In this document: positions 45,324 through 53,840 of the stretch, piece after piece | Layout of the letters: every line of letters starts with the position of its first letter | How positions within the stretch are numbered: position 1 is the first letter of the stretch | Origin: DAOSCP01 sp035379625 | Lineage (GTDB): Bacteria; Bacteroidota; Ignavibacteria; Ignavibacteriales; DAOSCP01 | Reading direction: 5' to 3' | NCBI GenBank assembly: GCA_035379625.1 | Contig: DAOSVM010000003.1 | Coordinates: 69,300-133,299, forward strand | Length of the DNA stretch: 64,000 nt | Made by a program: the position numbers and the translations under genes | The notes under the pieces: generated by a model | What the model saw: the letters and a program-made list of their open reading frames with translations, nothing else | What the model was told of the DNA's origin: nothing | Database searches by the model: none

Positions 45324-45797
45324 TTATTGAATATTAATTAAATAGAGTAATATATGCATAACAATAGAGGTATAAATGGCAGAAATAATATCATCTAACA
45401 TTATATTAATTCCACCATTATTTTTATCAAAATAATTGGCAGGATAAACTTTAATTATATCAAAAAAACGCCATATTAGAAATGTTAAAATTATTACTAT
45501 CGGAGTTTTAGGCAAAAACAATAATGAAATCCACATACCAACAACTTCATCAATGGTACATTCTTTTGGATCTTTTCCGTACTCTTTCTCGAATTTTGTA
45601 GAGATAGGAATACCCATAAATGTAAAAAGGATAATTGCAGGTATTATAATATAATAATTTTCAAACCCAGGGATTAAATATATCAATAATGCAAAAAAAC
45701 TTCCTATTGTGCCTGAGGCACTATTTTTTTTATTTTTACTTAAATATAAATAACCACTATAAAAACCCGATCCAATAAATTTTTCTATAAAATTCAT
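45324..45797 (-). CDS. pgpA: Phosphatidylglycerophosphatase A
   Basis: PgpA removes the phosphate from phosphatidylglycerol phosphate, finishing phosphatidylglycerol synthesis. The 157-residue membrane protein shows GSGFYSGYLYLSKNKKNSASGTIGS, the acidic site TIDEVVGMWISL and RFFDIIKVYPANYFD...GGINIMLDDIISAIY. The pair SGT replaces the more usual PGT. It directly follows pgsA with a 4-base overlap, the enzyme making its substrate. Confidence 0.93.
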   Translation of the reverse strand: MNFIEKFIGSGFYSGYLYLSKNKKNSASGTIGSFFALLIYLIPGFENYYIIIPAIILFTFMGIPISTKFEKEYGKDPKECTIDEVVGMWISLLFLPKTPIVIILTFLIWRFFDIIKVYPANYFDKNNGGINIMLDDIISAIYTSIVMHILLYLINIQ

Positions 45798-46387
45798 ATC
45801 AATTTCTTATAAATTTTTGAAAACAATGTTCTATTTCTTACAAAATAATGTATACCTGTATAAAGCGTTAAAAGAGTAATCAATAGCATAAAATAGTAAA
45901 TAAATTTTTCATTCAAAAGAATATCGAATATATTTTTATAATTTTTAGCAAAAGGTTGTAAATGTAATACATATAGTATCAATATATAATATAAAAAAAT
46001 CATTTGAAAAGCTGTTTTCCACTTGGCTACTTTTGTTGTAATAAAATGTTCTCCGTAATATTCTCCAATTGAACGAAGCAAAGTAACAAATATATCCCTA
46101 ATTGCGATAATTAAAACCATCCATAGTTCAAGAATTCCTAAATATACAAAACAGAAAAAAGCTGTAGTTGTTAAAATTTTGTCAGCTAATGGATCCATGA
46201 ACCTACCAAAATCTGTAAAATAGTTTAATTTCCTGGCCAACCACCCATCATACCAATCCGTCAAAGCAGCTATTAAAAAAATTATTAGTGATATCTTTTT
46301 TAATTCTGGATTATCTGAAATAAATAAATAAGCAAAAATTGGTGTTAATATAATTCTTAATGTTGTTAATTGATTTGGTAAAATCAT
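45794..46387 (-). CDS. pgsA: CDP-diacylglycerol-glycerol-3-phosphate phosphatidyltransferase
   Basis: PgsA makes phosphatidylglycerol phosphate from CDP-diacylglycerol. The 197-residue protein has five to six membrane segments and the complete CDP-alcohol phosphotransferase motif DGWLARKLNYFTDFGRFMDP followed by LADK. It is preceded by the DUF971 gene (2 bases) and followed by pgpA, so both steps of the pathway are encoded together. Confidence 0.95.
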   Translation of the reverse strand: MILPNQLTTLRIILTPIFAYLFISDNPELKKISLIIFLIAALTDWYDGWLARKLNYFTDFGRFMDPLADKILTTTAFFCFVYLGILELWMVLIIAIRDIFVTLLRSIGEYYGEHFITTKVAKWKTAFQMIFLYYILILYVLHLQPFAKNYKNIFDILLNEKFIYYFMLLITLLTLYTGIHYFVRNRTLFSKIYKKLI

Positions 46388-46389
46388 AA

Positions 46390-46719
46390 TTAGTCAATCT
46401 TCTCTTTGTTATGATGACAATGATGATATTCGCCCATAATTGTTCTTAAATAATTAAAATCGTAAATTCCATCTTTATGGCCATCTTCCCAAACAATATT
46501 TATTGCGTATTGCCCAACTAAATTTATTGCTTTTACAACTGTTTCGTCAGCTTTGTAAATAGGAATATTAATGATGTTTTCCTGTTCTCTTTTTTTATTA
46601 CAAAAAGCGCAAGGGCATAACTCCCTTAATTTCTTTAGTTCTAAGATATTTTCTACATTATCATCCCAATGGATATATAACTTTTTTTTATCTACTACTT
46701 TTATTTTTAACGGAAACAT
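46390..46719 (-). CDS. DUF971 / GBBH N-terminal-like protein
   Basis: A 109-residue protein with the DUF971 pattern: LYIHWDDN, LRELCPCAFCNKK and a C-terminal GIYDFNYLR. The CPCAFC cysteines and a histidine-rich tail (EYHHCHHNK) suggest a zinc or iron-sulfur site. Such domains occur at the start of gamma-butyrobetaine hydroxylases and as stand-alone proteins near Fe-S assembly genes. Here it sits between an amidase and pgsA; the function is unknown. Confidence 0.8.
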   Translation of the reverse strand: MFPLKIKVVDKKKLYIHWDDNVENILELKKLRELCPCAFCNKKREQENIINIPIYKADETVVKAINLVGQYAINIVWEDGHKDGIYDFNYLRTIMGEYHHCHHNKEKID

Positions 46720-46731
46720 AGAACACCTCTT

Positions 46732-48186
46732 TTATTCGGTTTCATAATATTTTTTAAATTTGAATATAGCATCATAAATTTGCTTAGCGATTTTATTCTG
46801 CCCATCTTCAGAATTCAAAAATGCCTCATCATTTGGATTTGATAAAAATCCTAACTCCACCAATACACTCGGCATAGCAGCTCCTATTAAAACTAAAAAT
46901 CCAGCTTGTTTTACGCCCTTACTATCAATTTCCTTTAAATTACTGAACTGTTCGTGCAATTTTTCAGCAAATACTTCAGAATATTTCATGAAAGACGACT
47001 GAGCCATAGCAGCTAATATGTAATTTTCTTCAGTTAATTTCTTATACTTTTCTGGATTTTTTTCATATTTAATTACACTATTTTCTTTTTCAGCTACTGC
47101 AATAGCATCTTTTGTTCTACCAGGTCTTAAAATATAAACTTCAAAACCATTTAATTTTGTTGGCTTCTCATCAGTTGAATTACAGTGTATAGAAATAAAT
47201 AATTTTCCGTTAGATTTATTAGCAATTTCTCCTCGTTTATCTAGCTCAACAAATTCATCTTTATATCTTGTGTAAACAACTTTAACATTTTTTAAGCTTG
47301 CTTTTATTAAATTCCCAAGTTTTAAAGCTACAGCCAAGTTAATTTTTTTCTCTTGCGTTCCATTTAAACCAATAGCTCCCGGATCTTTCCCACCGTGTCC
47401 TGCATCAATAACTATAACATCAAGTTGCTGTTTTTGTACTACTTTTTTATTTTTACCATAAAAATATAATATTGCTTTATCTTCTAAAAGTTCATAATTA
47501 AAGCTTTCAAGCGTTTTGTTAGTTGAAAGTTTAACTTTTTCTTTTTCTAATCTAGTCCCTTTTATAAAAGAATTTGAAACAAATTTTTCAGAAAATTCAT
47601 TTGCAATATTTGCATTCTTAAAATTCAAATATATTGTATCGTTATTTTTATAAATTTTTTCTAATAACTTTTCTTTATTAAAATAGATCTCTATAATAGT
47701 TCCATTAACTTTGTCATTACTATATATTTTTTTTATATTTTCAATTTTTTTAGGTTGTTCAATTGTAATACTCAAATTATCATTTTTTATGGATATTTTA
47801 TATTTTGTAAAATTATTAAAAATTTCATTTAAATAATTCACAGGTAAATAAATTTCATCGTTATACAGAATAGGGCTAAGTGGTAATTGATGTATTTTAT
47901 TGTCATCTTCAATATTAACATAAATAAAAGGATTATTTTTAACAACTTTAATTTTTGCTCCATCAACAGAAAATAATATTGAATTTAGTATACTGTTATA
48001 ATGATAAGTAATATTCAATAAATTTAATATACGATTTAAAGATACAAATACAGCCTCCCTACGCTTTATTATCTCAATATCCGTATTTTTTTTTTCAAAA
48101 GTTATTGTAATTTTATTTTGAGAATAAAGAAAACTCGCTAATATAAGTAAAAGAATAAAAATTTTATAAGGTTTCAGTAATTTCAT
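46732..48186 (-). CDS. N-acetylmuramoyl-L-alanine amidase with stalk-like N-terminus
   Basis: This amidase cuts the bond between MurNAc and L-alanine in peptidoglycan. The 484-residue exported protein has a signal peptide (residues 5-22), an N-terminal region similar to the copper-amine-oxidase-like/stalk domain (LPLSPILYNDEIYLPVNYLNEIF), an AMIN-like middle, and an Amidase_3 domain from about residue 255. That domain has Zn ligands in DAGHGGKDPG, the EKKINLAVALKLG glutamate and SIHCNS, and the catalytic Glu in VELGFLSNPND. It overlaps the GNAT gene by 23 bases. Confidence 0.9.
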   Translation of the reverse strand: MKLLKPYKIFILLLILASFLYSQNKITITFEKKNTDIEIIKRREAVFVSLNRILNLLNITYHYNSILNSILFSVDGAKIKVVKNNPFIYVNIEDDNKIHQLPLSPILYNDEIYLPVNYLNEIFNNFTKYKISIKNDNLSITIEQPKKIENIKKIYSNDKVNGTIIEIYFNKEKLLEKIYKNNDTIYLNFKNANIANEFSEKFVSNSFIKGTRLEKEKVKLSTNKTLESFNYELLEDKAILYFYGKNKKVVQKQQLDVIVIDAGHGGKDPGAIGLNGTQEKKINLAVALKLGNLIKASLKNVKVVYTRYKDEFVELDKRGEIANKSNGKLFISIHCNSTDEKPTKLNGFEVYILRPGRTKDAIAVAEKENSVIKYEKNPEKYKKLTEENYILAAMAQSSFMKYSEVFAEKLHEQFSNLKEIDSKGVKQAGFLVLIGAAMPSVLVELGFLSNPNDEAFLNSEDGQNKIAKQIYDAIFKFKKYYETE

Positions 48187-48688
48187 TGCTTAATAGACTC
48201 ATAATTATTGCATTGTAATATTTTTCTTCAAAATATCTTGATGCTCTCAGAACACCATCAATTCGAAAATTTAATTTTCTATAACAATTTATTGCAGAAA
48301 TATTGTCTTCAAGGACTAATAATTCTAATCTAAAAAATTTTTTTTCATTAAATGCAAATCTAATTAAATTTTCAAGCATTTTAAAAGCATAACCTTTATT
48401 TCTTAAGTTTTTATCTATAATAACACGAGAAATTGTTGCAGAATTGTTTATGTTATCTATATTATTTAACTCACAATATCCAACCAATTTCCCATCTATT
48501 AAGTACTTAAAACAATATCTTACAGAATTTTGTTTATTAGCATACGAGAGATGATTTATAAATATTTCTTTTGATAAAGGAAATTTGAATACATTCGCTG
48601 TCCAAAAAAATTGTTCTAATGGTGTCTTAAATTGGCTAATTAACCAATCAATATCTTCAACCGTAAAATATATAAATTCTTCGTTCAT
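48164..48688 (-). CDS. GNAT-family N-acetyltransferase (RimJ/RimL type)
   Basis: A 174-residue acetyltransferase. The acetyl-CoA loop lies in VIIDKNLRNKGYAFKMLENLIRFAF, preceded by GKLVGYCELNNI and followed by LLVLEDNISAINCYRKLNFRIDGVLR, the usual C-terminal beta-bulge region of RimJ-type enzymes. It lies in a cell-envelope operon between dacB and the amidase, so a small envelope metabolite could be the substrate rather than a ribosomal protein. That is inference. Confidence 0.82.
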   Translation of the reverse strand: MNEEFIYFTVEDIDWLISQFKTPLEQFFWTANVFKFPLSKEIFINHLSYANKQNSVRYCFKYLIDGKLVGYCELNNIDNINNSATISRVIIDKNLRNKGYAFKMLENLIRFAFNEKKFFRLELLVLEDNISAINCYRKLNFRIDGVLRASRYFEEKYYNAIIMSLLSNEITETL

Positions 48689-48690
48689 TT

Positions 48691-50103
48691 TTATTCATTG
48701 ATTTGAGAAAGTATTATACAAATTTCATCTTGTATTTTTTTACACATTGTTAGATTATTCACGTGATTTTGTGTAAATATGCTAAACGCTAACATATTCC
48801 CTTTTTTATTTTTTACATAACCTGAAAGTGAACTAACTCCATTAATTGTACCAGTTTTTGCTCTTACGTTATTCATTGCATCAGTGTTTTTCATTCTTCT
48901 TAATAGAGTACCATCCACACCAGCAATTGGTAAAGAATTATAAAATATTTCGAACTTTTGTTTATTCTTATAAATATCTTTTAAGATTTCAATAATCAGT
49001 TCATTGTTGATGTAATTTGTTGGCGCTAAACCAGATCCGTCTATTATCTGATAATTATCTGGATTTAAGTTTAATTTTTTAATATAGTTTTTGACTACTT
49101 TTACACCAAATTCAGAACTTCCAGTAGTATCAAACATCTTATGGCCAAGTAGTCTTAAAATCATCTCACCTGCAAGGTTATATGATTCTTTATTAAACTT
49201 TTTTAATACATCCTTAATATTATGGCTAATATTAGCCAATAACTCTTTATTTTTGAATGTCTTATTTTCTCTGGAAACATTAATTTCGCCATTAAGTATT
49301 ATACCATTAGCAAGTAATTTTCTATAGAAATAAATTAATATTGATTTATATGGATTTTCTAAATTGACTGTTTCTGTAATTTTATCTTTTAATGATATTT
49401 TCCCTTTTATTATAATTGTATTGTTTCGATAATACCAGTCTCTCGTTATTATTAAATCCGATTTTTCACTGCTATCAACCGTAATAGCATTATTAATTAC
49501 ATTTAAATTTTGATAATCTGGATATAAAATTATATATGGATTTTTACCAATTAAAGATGGAACAACTTTTACGTTTACACAATTTTCCTCTAAGGCAATT
49601 GAAGATATATGAGCTGCATAATCATTTGGTTCGTCATCCCAAGTCCAATCTCTATTCCATTCAAGAGTATCTATGTTAGATAAATCAAGTATCAAATCTC
49701 CATTGATTTTTTTTATTTTTTTATTGACAAGTTGAGAAATTAAATTATCGATATCATTTATCTTGAGAATTGGATCAAATCCCGGTTGAATAATTAAATC
49801 GCCTTGCAAAATACCATCATTATTTATATTCCCATTGGAAAATATTTTTGTTTCAAAATTATAATTTGGACCTAAATAATCTAGAGCTGTAGCACTTGTA
49901 ATTATTTTTTGGTTTGAAGCTGGCCGAAATAATAATTTACTGTTTTTTTGATAAAGCGTTTTATTATTATCTAAATCATAAACACAAATACCTATATTAG
50001 TATAATTAAAAAAATCTATATTTAATAAAGAATCTATTTTTTTAAAGCTTCCTTGTGAAAAAAGAACTTGCCAAAGTACAATAATTATTATTATTTTTTT
50101 CAT
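48691..50103 (-). CDS. dacB: D-alanyl-D-alanine carboxypeptidase/endopeptidase (PBP4 type)
   Basis: A periplasmic S13-family penicillin-binding protein that trims or cuts peptide cross-links. The 470-residue product has a signal peptide and the three active-site motifs: SNQK (SxxK) near residue 63, SYN (SxN) near residue 305 and KTG in VRAKTGTINGVSSLSGYV near residue 415. The long insertion between SxxK and SxN is typical of PBP4. It is followed at 2 bases by the GNAT gene. Confidence 0.93.
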   Translation of the reverse strand: MKKIIIIIVLWQVLFSQGSFKKIDSLLNIDFFNYTNIGICVYDLDNNKTLYQKNSKLLFRPASNQKIITSATALDYLGPNYNFETKIFSNGNINNDGILQGDLIIQPGFDPILKINDIDNLISQLVNKKIKKINGDLILDLSNIDTLEWNRDWTWDDEPNDYAAHISSIALEENCVNVKVVPSLIGKNPYIILYPDYQNLNVINNAITVDSSEKSDLIITRDWYYRNNTIIIKGKISLKDKITETVNLENPYKSILIYFYRKLLANGIILNGEINVSRENKTFKNKELLANISHNIKDVLKKFNKESYNLAGEMILRLLGHKMFDTTGSSEFGVKVVKNYIKKLNLNPDNYQIIDGSGLAPTNYINNELIIEILKDIYKNKQKFEIFYNSLPIAGVDGTLLRRMKNTDAMNNVRAKTGTINGVSSLSGYVKNKKGNMLAFSIFTQNHVNNLTMCKKIQDEICIILSQINE

Positions 50104-50123
50104 AAATCCCCCGTAAAATATTA

Positions 50124-50675
50124 TTAATCTTCTGAAAAATATTCAACAGTAAAAACTTGTAAATTAATTTGCTTTTTTTGCCATAAATATGGACTTAAAT
50201 TAGCTTTTCTGCAAATTGCAGTAAGAAATTCTTCTAAATTCATATTATACTCTGTAGCCACTTGTGGTAAAAGTAAGCCTCTCTTACCTTCTTCTTCAAC
50301 AATTAAACCGTGCTTACCAATAACAATTTCATCATATGAAGAAATTTTTTGTGGTTCAGAAAGTACTGATATTTCAATTTTTATTTTATCAAATTCTTCT
50401 TTAGAAAGTGGTAGAAACCTATAATCCTGAAATGCTGCTAAAACAGCAGCATCAGCAATCGTTTTGATTAAATTGTTATTCGAATAAATAAAGCCAATAC
50501 ATCCTCTCAATTCGCCATTCAAATGCAAAGTTACAAAAGCCCCAGTTTTAATTTTTGATAATTGAGGAAAATCTTTTTCGAAAGCACTCAAATTTAAATC
50601 GGTTTCGTCAAATTCCGATTTTATCGCTTCTCTTGCAATTAAAAGTAGTATTTGTTTTTCTTTTTCAGTAAACAT
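50124..50675 (-). CDS. amrA: AmmeMemoRadiSam system protein A (AMMECR1-like)
   Basis: A 183-residue AMMECR1-fold protein with the family core GAFVTLHLNGELRGCIGF and the DYRFLPLSKEEFDKIKIEISVLS block. In many prokaryotes it occurs with Memo-like and radical-SAM partners (AmrB, AmrS), but neither is next to it here; instead it leads the dacB envelope operon. A catalytic role involving LRGCIG is suspected in the family, but no reaction is established to my knowledge. Confidence 0.85.
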   Translation of the reverse strand: MFTEKEKQILLLIAREAIKSEFDETDLNLSAFEKDFPQLSKIKTGAFVTLHLNGELRGCIGFIYSNNNLIKTIADAAVLAAFQDYRFLPLSKEEFDKIKIEISVLSEPQKISSYDEIVIGKHGLIVEEEGKRGLLLPQVATEYNMNLEEFLTAICRKANLSPYLWQKKQINLQVFTVEYFSED

Positions 50676-50766
50676 TTTCCTACCTTGTTTTTTTTAATAT
50701 ATTTTATTACTTTTATAATATTTGAAAATACTAAAATTTATTAAATATTAAAAGTATCGAGGTTCT

Positions 50767-52200
50767 ATGAAAAATTTAGTTATATTTTTATTATTATTTT
50801 TGCAAATCACTCTCTTATCACAAACTTTTAATAAACCACATATATTATCATCAAAGTTGGCAATAACAACTGAGGCTGGACTTACTGCCCCTAAATTTGA
50901 TTATTACAAAAATAAGAACGATTACATTGGTCGTTTTGCAATGGAATATTATTTTCCAACTACTAGTGTTGGCATTTTTGGTTTAAAAGCAATAGGGGGA
51001 GGTGGTTACTTAAATGTTAAGGATCCTAAAACAGATATTTCAACTACTCATCCAGTAGAATTACGTAATTCTTATTACTATGGTGAAATGATGTTTAGTT
51101 ATACTTTCTCTTTAGGAGACTTTTTGTTACCATATATAGGGACAGGAATATCTTACTTAAATTTTGAATTGAATGATAAAGATGGTAATAAAATTCAAAA
51201 ATATGGTGTATTTAATACAACAGAAATAAATTACACTGGCGAAGTTGGCGTAAAAATGATGTTAGCAAGTAACTTAAGCTTAAATTTAGGTGTTCATACA
51301 AATATAAGCCCTAATGATAATTTAGATAATTTAAAAACTGGACGAAATGACTTTTTCCATTCAGCTTTCGGTGGTCTAACATTTTATTTCGGTGGGAAAA
51401 AAGATGCTGATGGCGATGGCTATTATGATGACGTTGATAAATGTCCTGATCAGCCTGAAGATTTTGATGGTTTCCAAGATGATGACGGCTGCCCTGATCC
51501 TGATAACGATGGCGATGGAATCCCAGATTATCTCGATAAATGCCCTAACCAAGCTGAAGATTTTGATGGATATCAAGACGAAGATGGCTGTCCTGATTTA
51601 GATAATGATGGCGATGGAATCTTAGACGCCAACGATAAATGTCCTAATCAACCAGAAGATTTTGATGGTTTCCAAGATGATGACGGCTGCCCTGATCCTG
51701 ATAACGATAATGACGGAATTCTCGATATTTACGATAAATGCCCCGACCAAGCTGAAATTTATAATGGTATTGATGACCAAGATGGATGCCCTGATGGATT
51801 TGTTCAAAAAGTTAAAGTTGATACGGTATTCGTTACAAAATTCATTCAACAAAAAGAAATTTTACCATTCATTGAATTAGATGCTACAACTATTTTTGCC
51901 CCTAATACTAATACTTTTGGTCCAACTGCTGGTATTTCTCTTGATACTATTGTCACATTTTTACAAAATAATCCTTCAACCAATTGGCGTATTGAATGTT
52001 ATACCGACTCAAAAGCAAAAAAAGCAAAAAAATTAACTACCGATAGAGCCGCAGCTGTAAGAGATTATTTTGTGGCTCGTGGTGTAGCAAAAAATAGATT
52101 CGTAACTTATGGTATGGGAAGCGATTTCCCTAAATATATTTCAAAAGATCCAAATATAACCATCAAAAACAACAGAATAATTTTAGTGAGAATTAAATGA
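50767..52200 (+). CDS. OmpA-family outer membrane protein with thrombospondin type 3 repeats
   Basis: A 477-residue porin-like protein. It has a signal peptide (residues 1-19), an N-terminal eight-strand beta-barrel (about residues 25-210), four calcium-binding TSP3 repeats of 33 residues (DxDxDG...DKCP) at about 210-340, and an OmpA-like peptidoglycan-binding domain (about 365-477). In the last part the usual GHTD is CYTD, while the diaminopimelate contacts Asp (TD) and Arg (DRAAAV) remain. The repeat unit is exact at the DNA level with a 99-base period (51436, 51535, 51634, 51733). hflX overlaps its stop by 4 bases. Confidence 0.92.
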   Translation: MKNLVIFLLLFLQITLLSQTFNKPHILSSKLAITTEAGLTAPKFDYYKNKNDYIGRFAMEYYFPTTSVGIFGLKAIGGGGYLNVKDPKTDISTTHPVELRNSYYYGEMMFSYTFSLGDFLLPYIGTGISYLNFELNDKDGNKIQKYGVFNTTEINYTGEVGVKMMLASNLSLNLGVHTNISPNDNLDNLKTGRNDFFHSAFGGLTFYFGGKKDADGDGYYDDVDKCPDQPEDFDGFQDDDGCPDPDNDGDGIPDYLDKCPNQAEDFDGYQDEDGCPDLDNDGDGILDANDKCPNQPEDFDGFQDDDGCPDPDNDNDGILDIYDKCPDQAEIYNGIDDQDGCPDGFVQKVKVDTVFVTKFIQQKEILPFIELDATTIFAPNTNTFGPTAGISLDTIVTFLQNNPSTNWRIECYTDSKAKKAKKLTTDRAAAVRDYFVARGVAKNRFVTYGMGSDFPKYISKDPNITIKNNRIILVRIK

Positions 52201-53459
52201 TAGAAATACAAGAAGAATTTAATAAACTTGAAAGAGCATCTCTGGTAGCAGTTAAGCTACCAGAGAACTCTTTAATTATTGTTGAAGAAAACCTTTCCGA
52301 ATTGGAGCTCCTTTCACAAACTGCTGGCGCTGAAGTCATCGCTAAATTTATTCAACATCTAGAAAAACCTAATCCCGCTACTTACATAGGCAAAGGGAAA
52401 ATTGAAGAAATAGCAAGTTTTATTCAAGATAATGATATTGATATAATAATTTTTGATGATGAACTTTCACCTACTCAAACTAGGAACTTACAAAATGCAT
52501 TCAATAAAAAAGTAATTGATAGAACATCTCTTATTTTAAGTATTTTTGCAAAACACGCTAGAACCAAAGAAGCTAAACTACAAGTAGAACTTGCCCAAAG
52601 CCAATATATGTTATCAAGATTAACTAAACTTTGGTCTCATTTATCGAAACAATATGGCGGAATTGGGACAAAAGGACCTGGTGAAACTCAGTTAGAAACT
52701 GATAGAAGAATTTTAAAAGACAGAATTGCTATTTTAAAGAAAAAAATCGATCAAATTGAAACTCAACACGATATAAAAACAGCTAATAGAGAAAATATCT
52801 TCAAATGTGCCCTCGTAGGTTATACAAATGCTGGTAAATCAACCTTGATGAACTTGTTAACTGATGCAAATGTCCTTGTAGAAAATAAATTATTTGCAAC
52901 ACTCGATTCAACAACTAGACTTTGTTACTACAACAACAAAAAATTTCTATTATCCGATACTGTTGGATTTATTCAAAAATTACCACATAATTTAATTGCA
53001 TCTTTCAGAAGTACACTCAAAGAAGTTACAAGTGCAGATTTAATTATTATTGTTGTAGATATTTCAAACAAAGCATTTAAAGATCATTTAAATGTTGTTC
53101 TCGATACACTTAATGAATTAAAATGCACTAATAAGGAAAAAATTCTTGTATTTAACAAATTCGATGCTTTACAAAACAAGTCGATAATTAAGGACATTAA
53201 AATTGAATTCCCAAATGCTGTCATAATATCTGCATTACAAAAAATCAATATCAATGAATTACTGACAAAAATAGAATACCATATTACCAACTCAGTAGAA
53301 ACATACAAAATTGAACTCAATCAAGCTCAAACAAACCTTATTACGGAAATTTATAAACATACCGACGTTGTGGAAATTAACTACAAAGATGATGAAAATA
53401 TAGAAGTAAGTTTCCGCTGCAGACCTTATATTTATAAAAATATCTTAGCAAAATTATAA
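52197..53459 (+). CDS. hflX: Ribosome-splitting GTPase HflX
   Basis: HflX separates stalled 70S ribosomes after stress. The 420-residue protein has the glycine-rich N-terminal domain (NPATYIGKGKIEEI, FDDELSPTQTRNLQ), the linker KGPGETQLETDRR and a G domain with GYTNAGKST, DTVGFIQKLPHNLI and NKFD. Start and ompA stop overlap as ATGA. After the stop there is no clear terminator, only the B end of repeat copy 5. Confidence 0.96.
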   Translation: MIEIQEEFNKLERASLVAVKLPENSLIIVEENLSELELLSQTAGAEVIAKFIQHLEKPNPATYIGKGKIEEIASFIQDNDIDIIIFDDELSPTQTRNLQNAFNKKVIDRTSLILSIFAKHARTKEAKLQVELAQSQYMLSRLTKLWSHLSKQYGGIGTKGPGETQLETDRRILKDRIAILKKKIDQIETQHDIKTANRENIFKCALVGYTNAGKSTLMNLLTDANVLVENKLFATLDSTTRLCYYNNKKFLLSDTVGFIQKLPHNLIASFRSTLKEVTSADLIIIVVDISNKAFKDHLNVVLDTLNELKCTNKEKILVFNKFDALQNKSIIKDIKIEFPNAVIISALQKININELLTKIEYHITNSVETYKIELNQAQTNLITEIYKHTDVVEINYKDDENIEVSFRCRPYIYKNILAKL

Positions 53460-53481
53460 TTAAAAATTTTTTTTTGATATA

Positions 53482-53763
53482 GCTCGGACAGTGTAAGCTT
53501 AAGCCCCTTGCAGCTATTGCAAAGCTGCAAGGGGCAGCGGGCCGAACGGCCCGCGAATTCTTATATACGAAAATATTATTATACTTTTAAAGTTTGCTAT
53601 TAAAATTCAATATTTTTTGGCAAATTTTTATACGTGTAAATATAAAAAAAACTTGTAAGTGATTGATAGTCCAAAAGATATGGCTTATCGAGTAAAATCT
53701 TTTGGGCGTTAGCCCGCCCGTGCGCCTTCGTGCGCACGGGCTTTAAGCTTACACCGTCTGAGC
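53482..53763 (-). repeat. Composite inverted-end repeat, copy 5 (B left, A right; short core)
   Basis: The left end GCTCGGACAGTGTAAGC (53482-53498) is followed by a variant B1 (GCCCCTTGCAGCT 53503-53515 with complement to 53535) and B2 (53536-53554). The right side has GGGCGTTAGCCC (53704-53715), A1 (53716-53725 with 53732-53741) and end GCTTACACCGTCTGAGC (53747-53763). At 282 bases it is the shortest copy: the B stems are joined almost directly to the A-side interior, which matches copy 1 inverted over about 190 bases. The central core and the B-side interior are deleted. It lies between convergent hflX and a lipoprotein gene. Confidence 0.87.
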
Positions 53764-53785
53764 CAATGAAGATTATTTTTAAAAT

Positions 53786-53817
53786 AAAAAAAGCAAGTTC
53801 GCTTATGCTCACTTGCT
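53786..53817 (-). terminator. Terminator of the metH-C/lysA/lipoprotein unit, repeat-associated family
   Basis: On the minus strand AGCAAGT pairs with ACTTGCT and is followed by about seven T. The loop GAGCATAAGCGA matches those of the hairpins at 2637, 11085 and 38063. It lies 22 bases outside the A end of repeat copy 5. Confidence 0.8.
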
Positions 53818-53840
53818 CTATGTAAATTGTAATATAAATC

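Noticed and set aside
51436..51790. Tandem DNA repeats as a possible mobile or CRISPR-like array
   Set aside because: The 99-base period is a coding repeat (thrombospondin type 3 units) inside the OmpA frame.
53600..53812. 70-codon minus-strand frame in repeat copy 5
   Set aside because: Runs through the A stem and the terminator; no binding site, and no counterpart in the matching part of copy 1.
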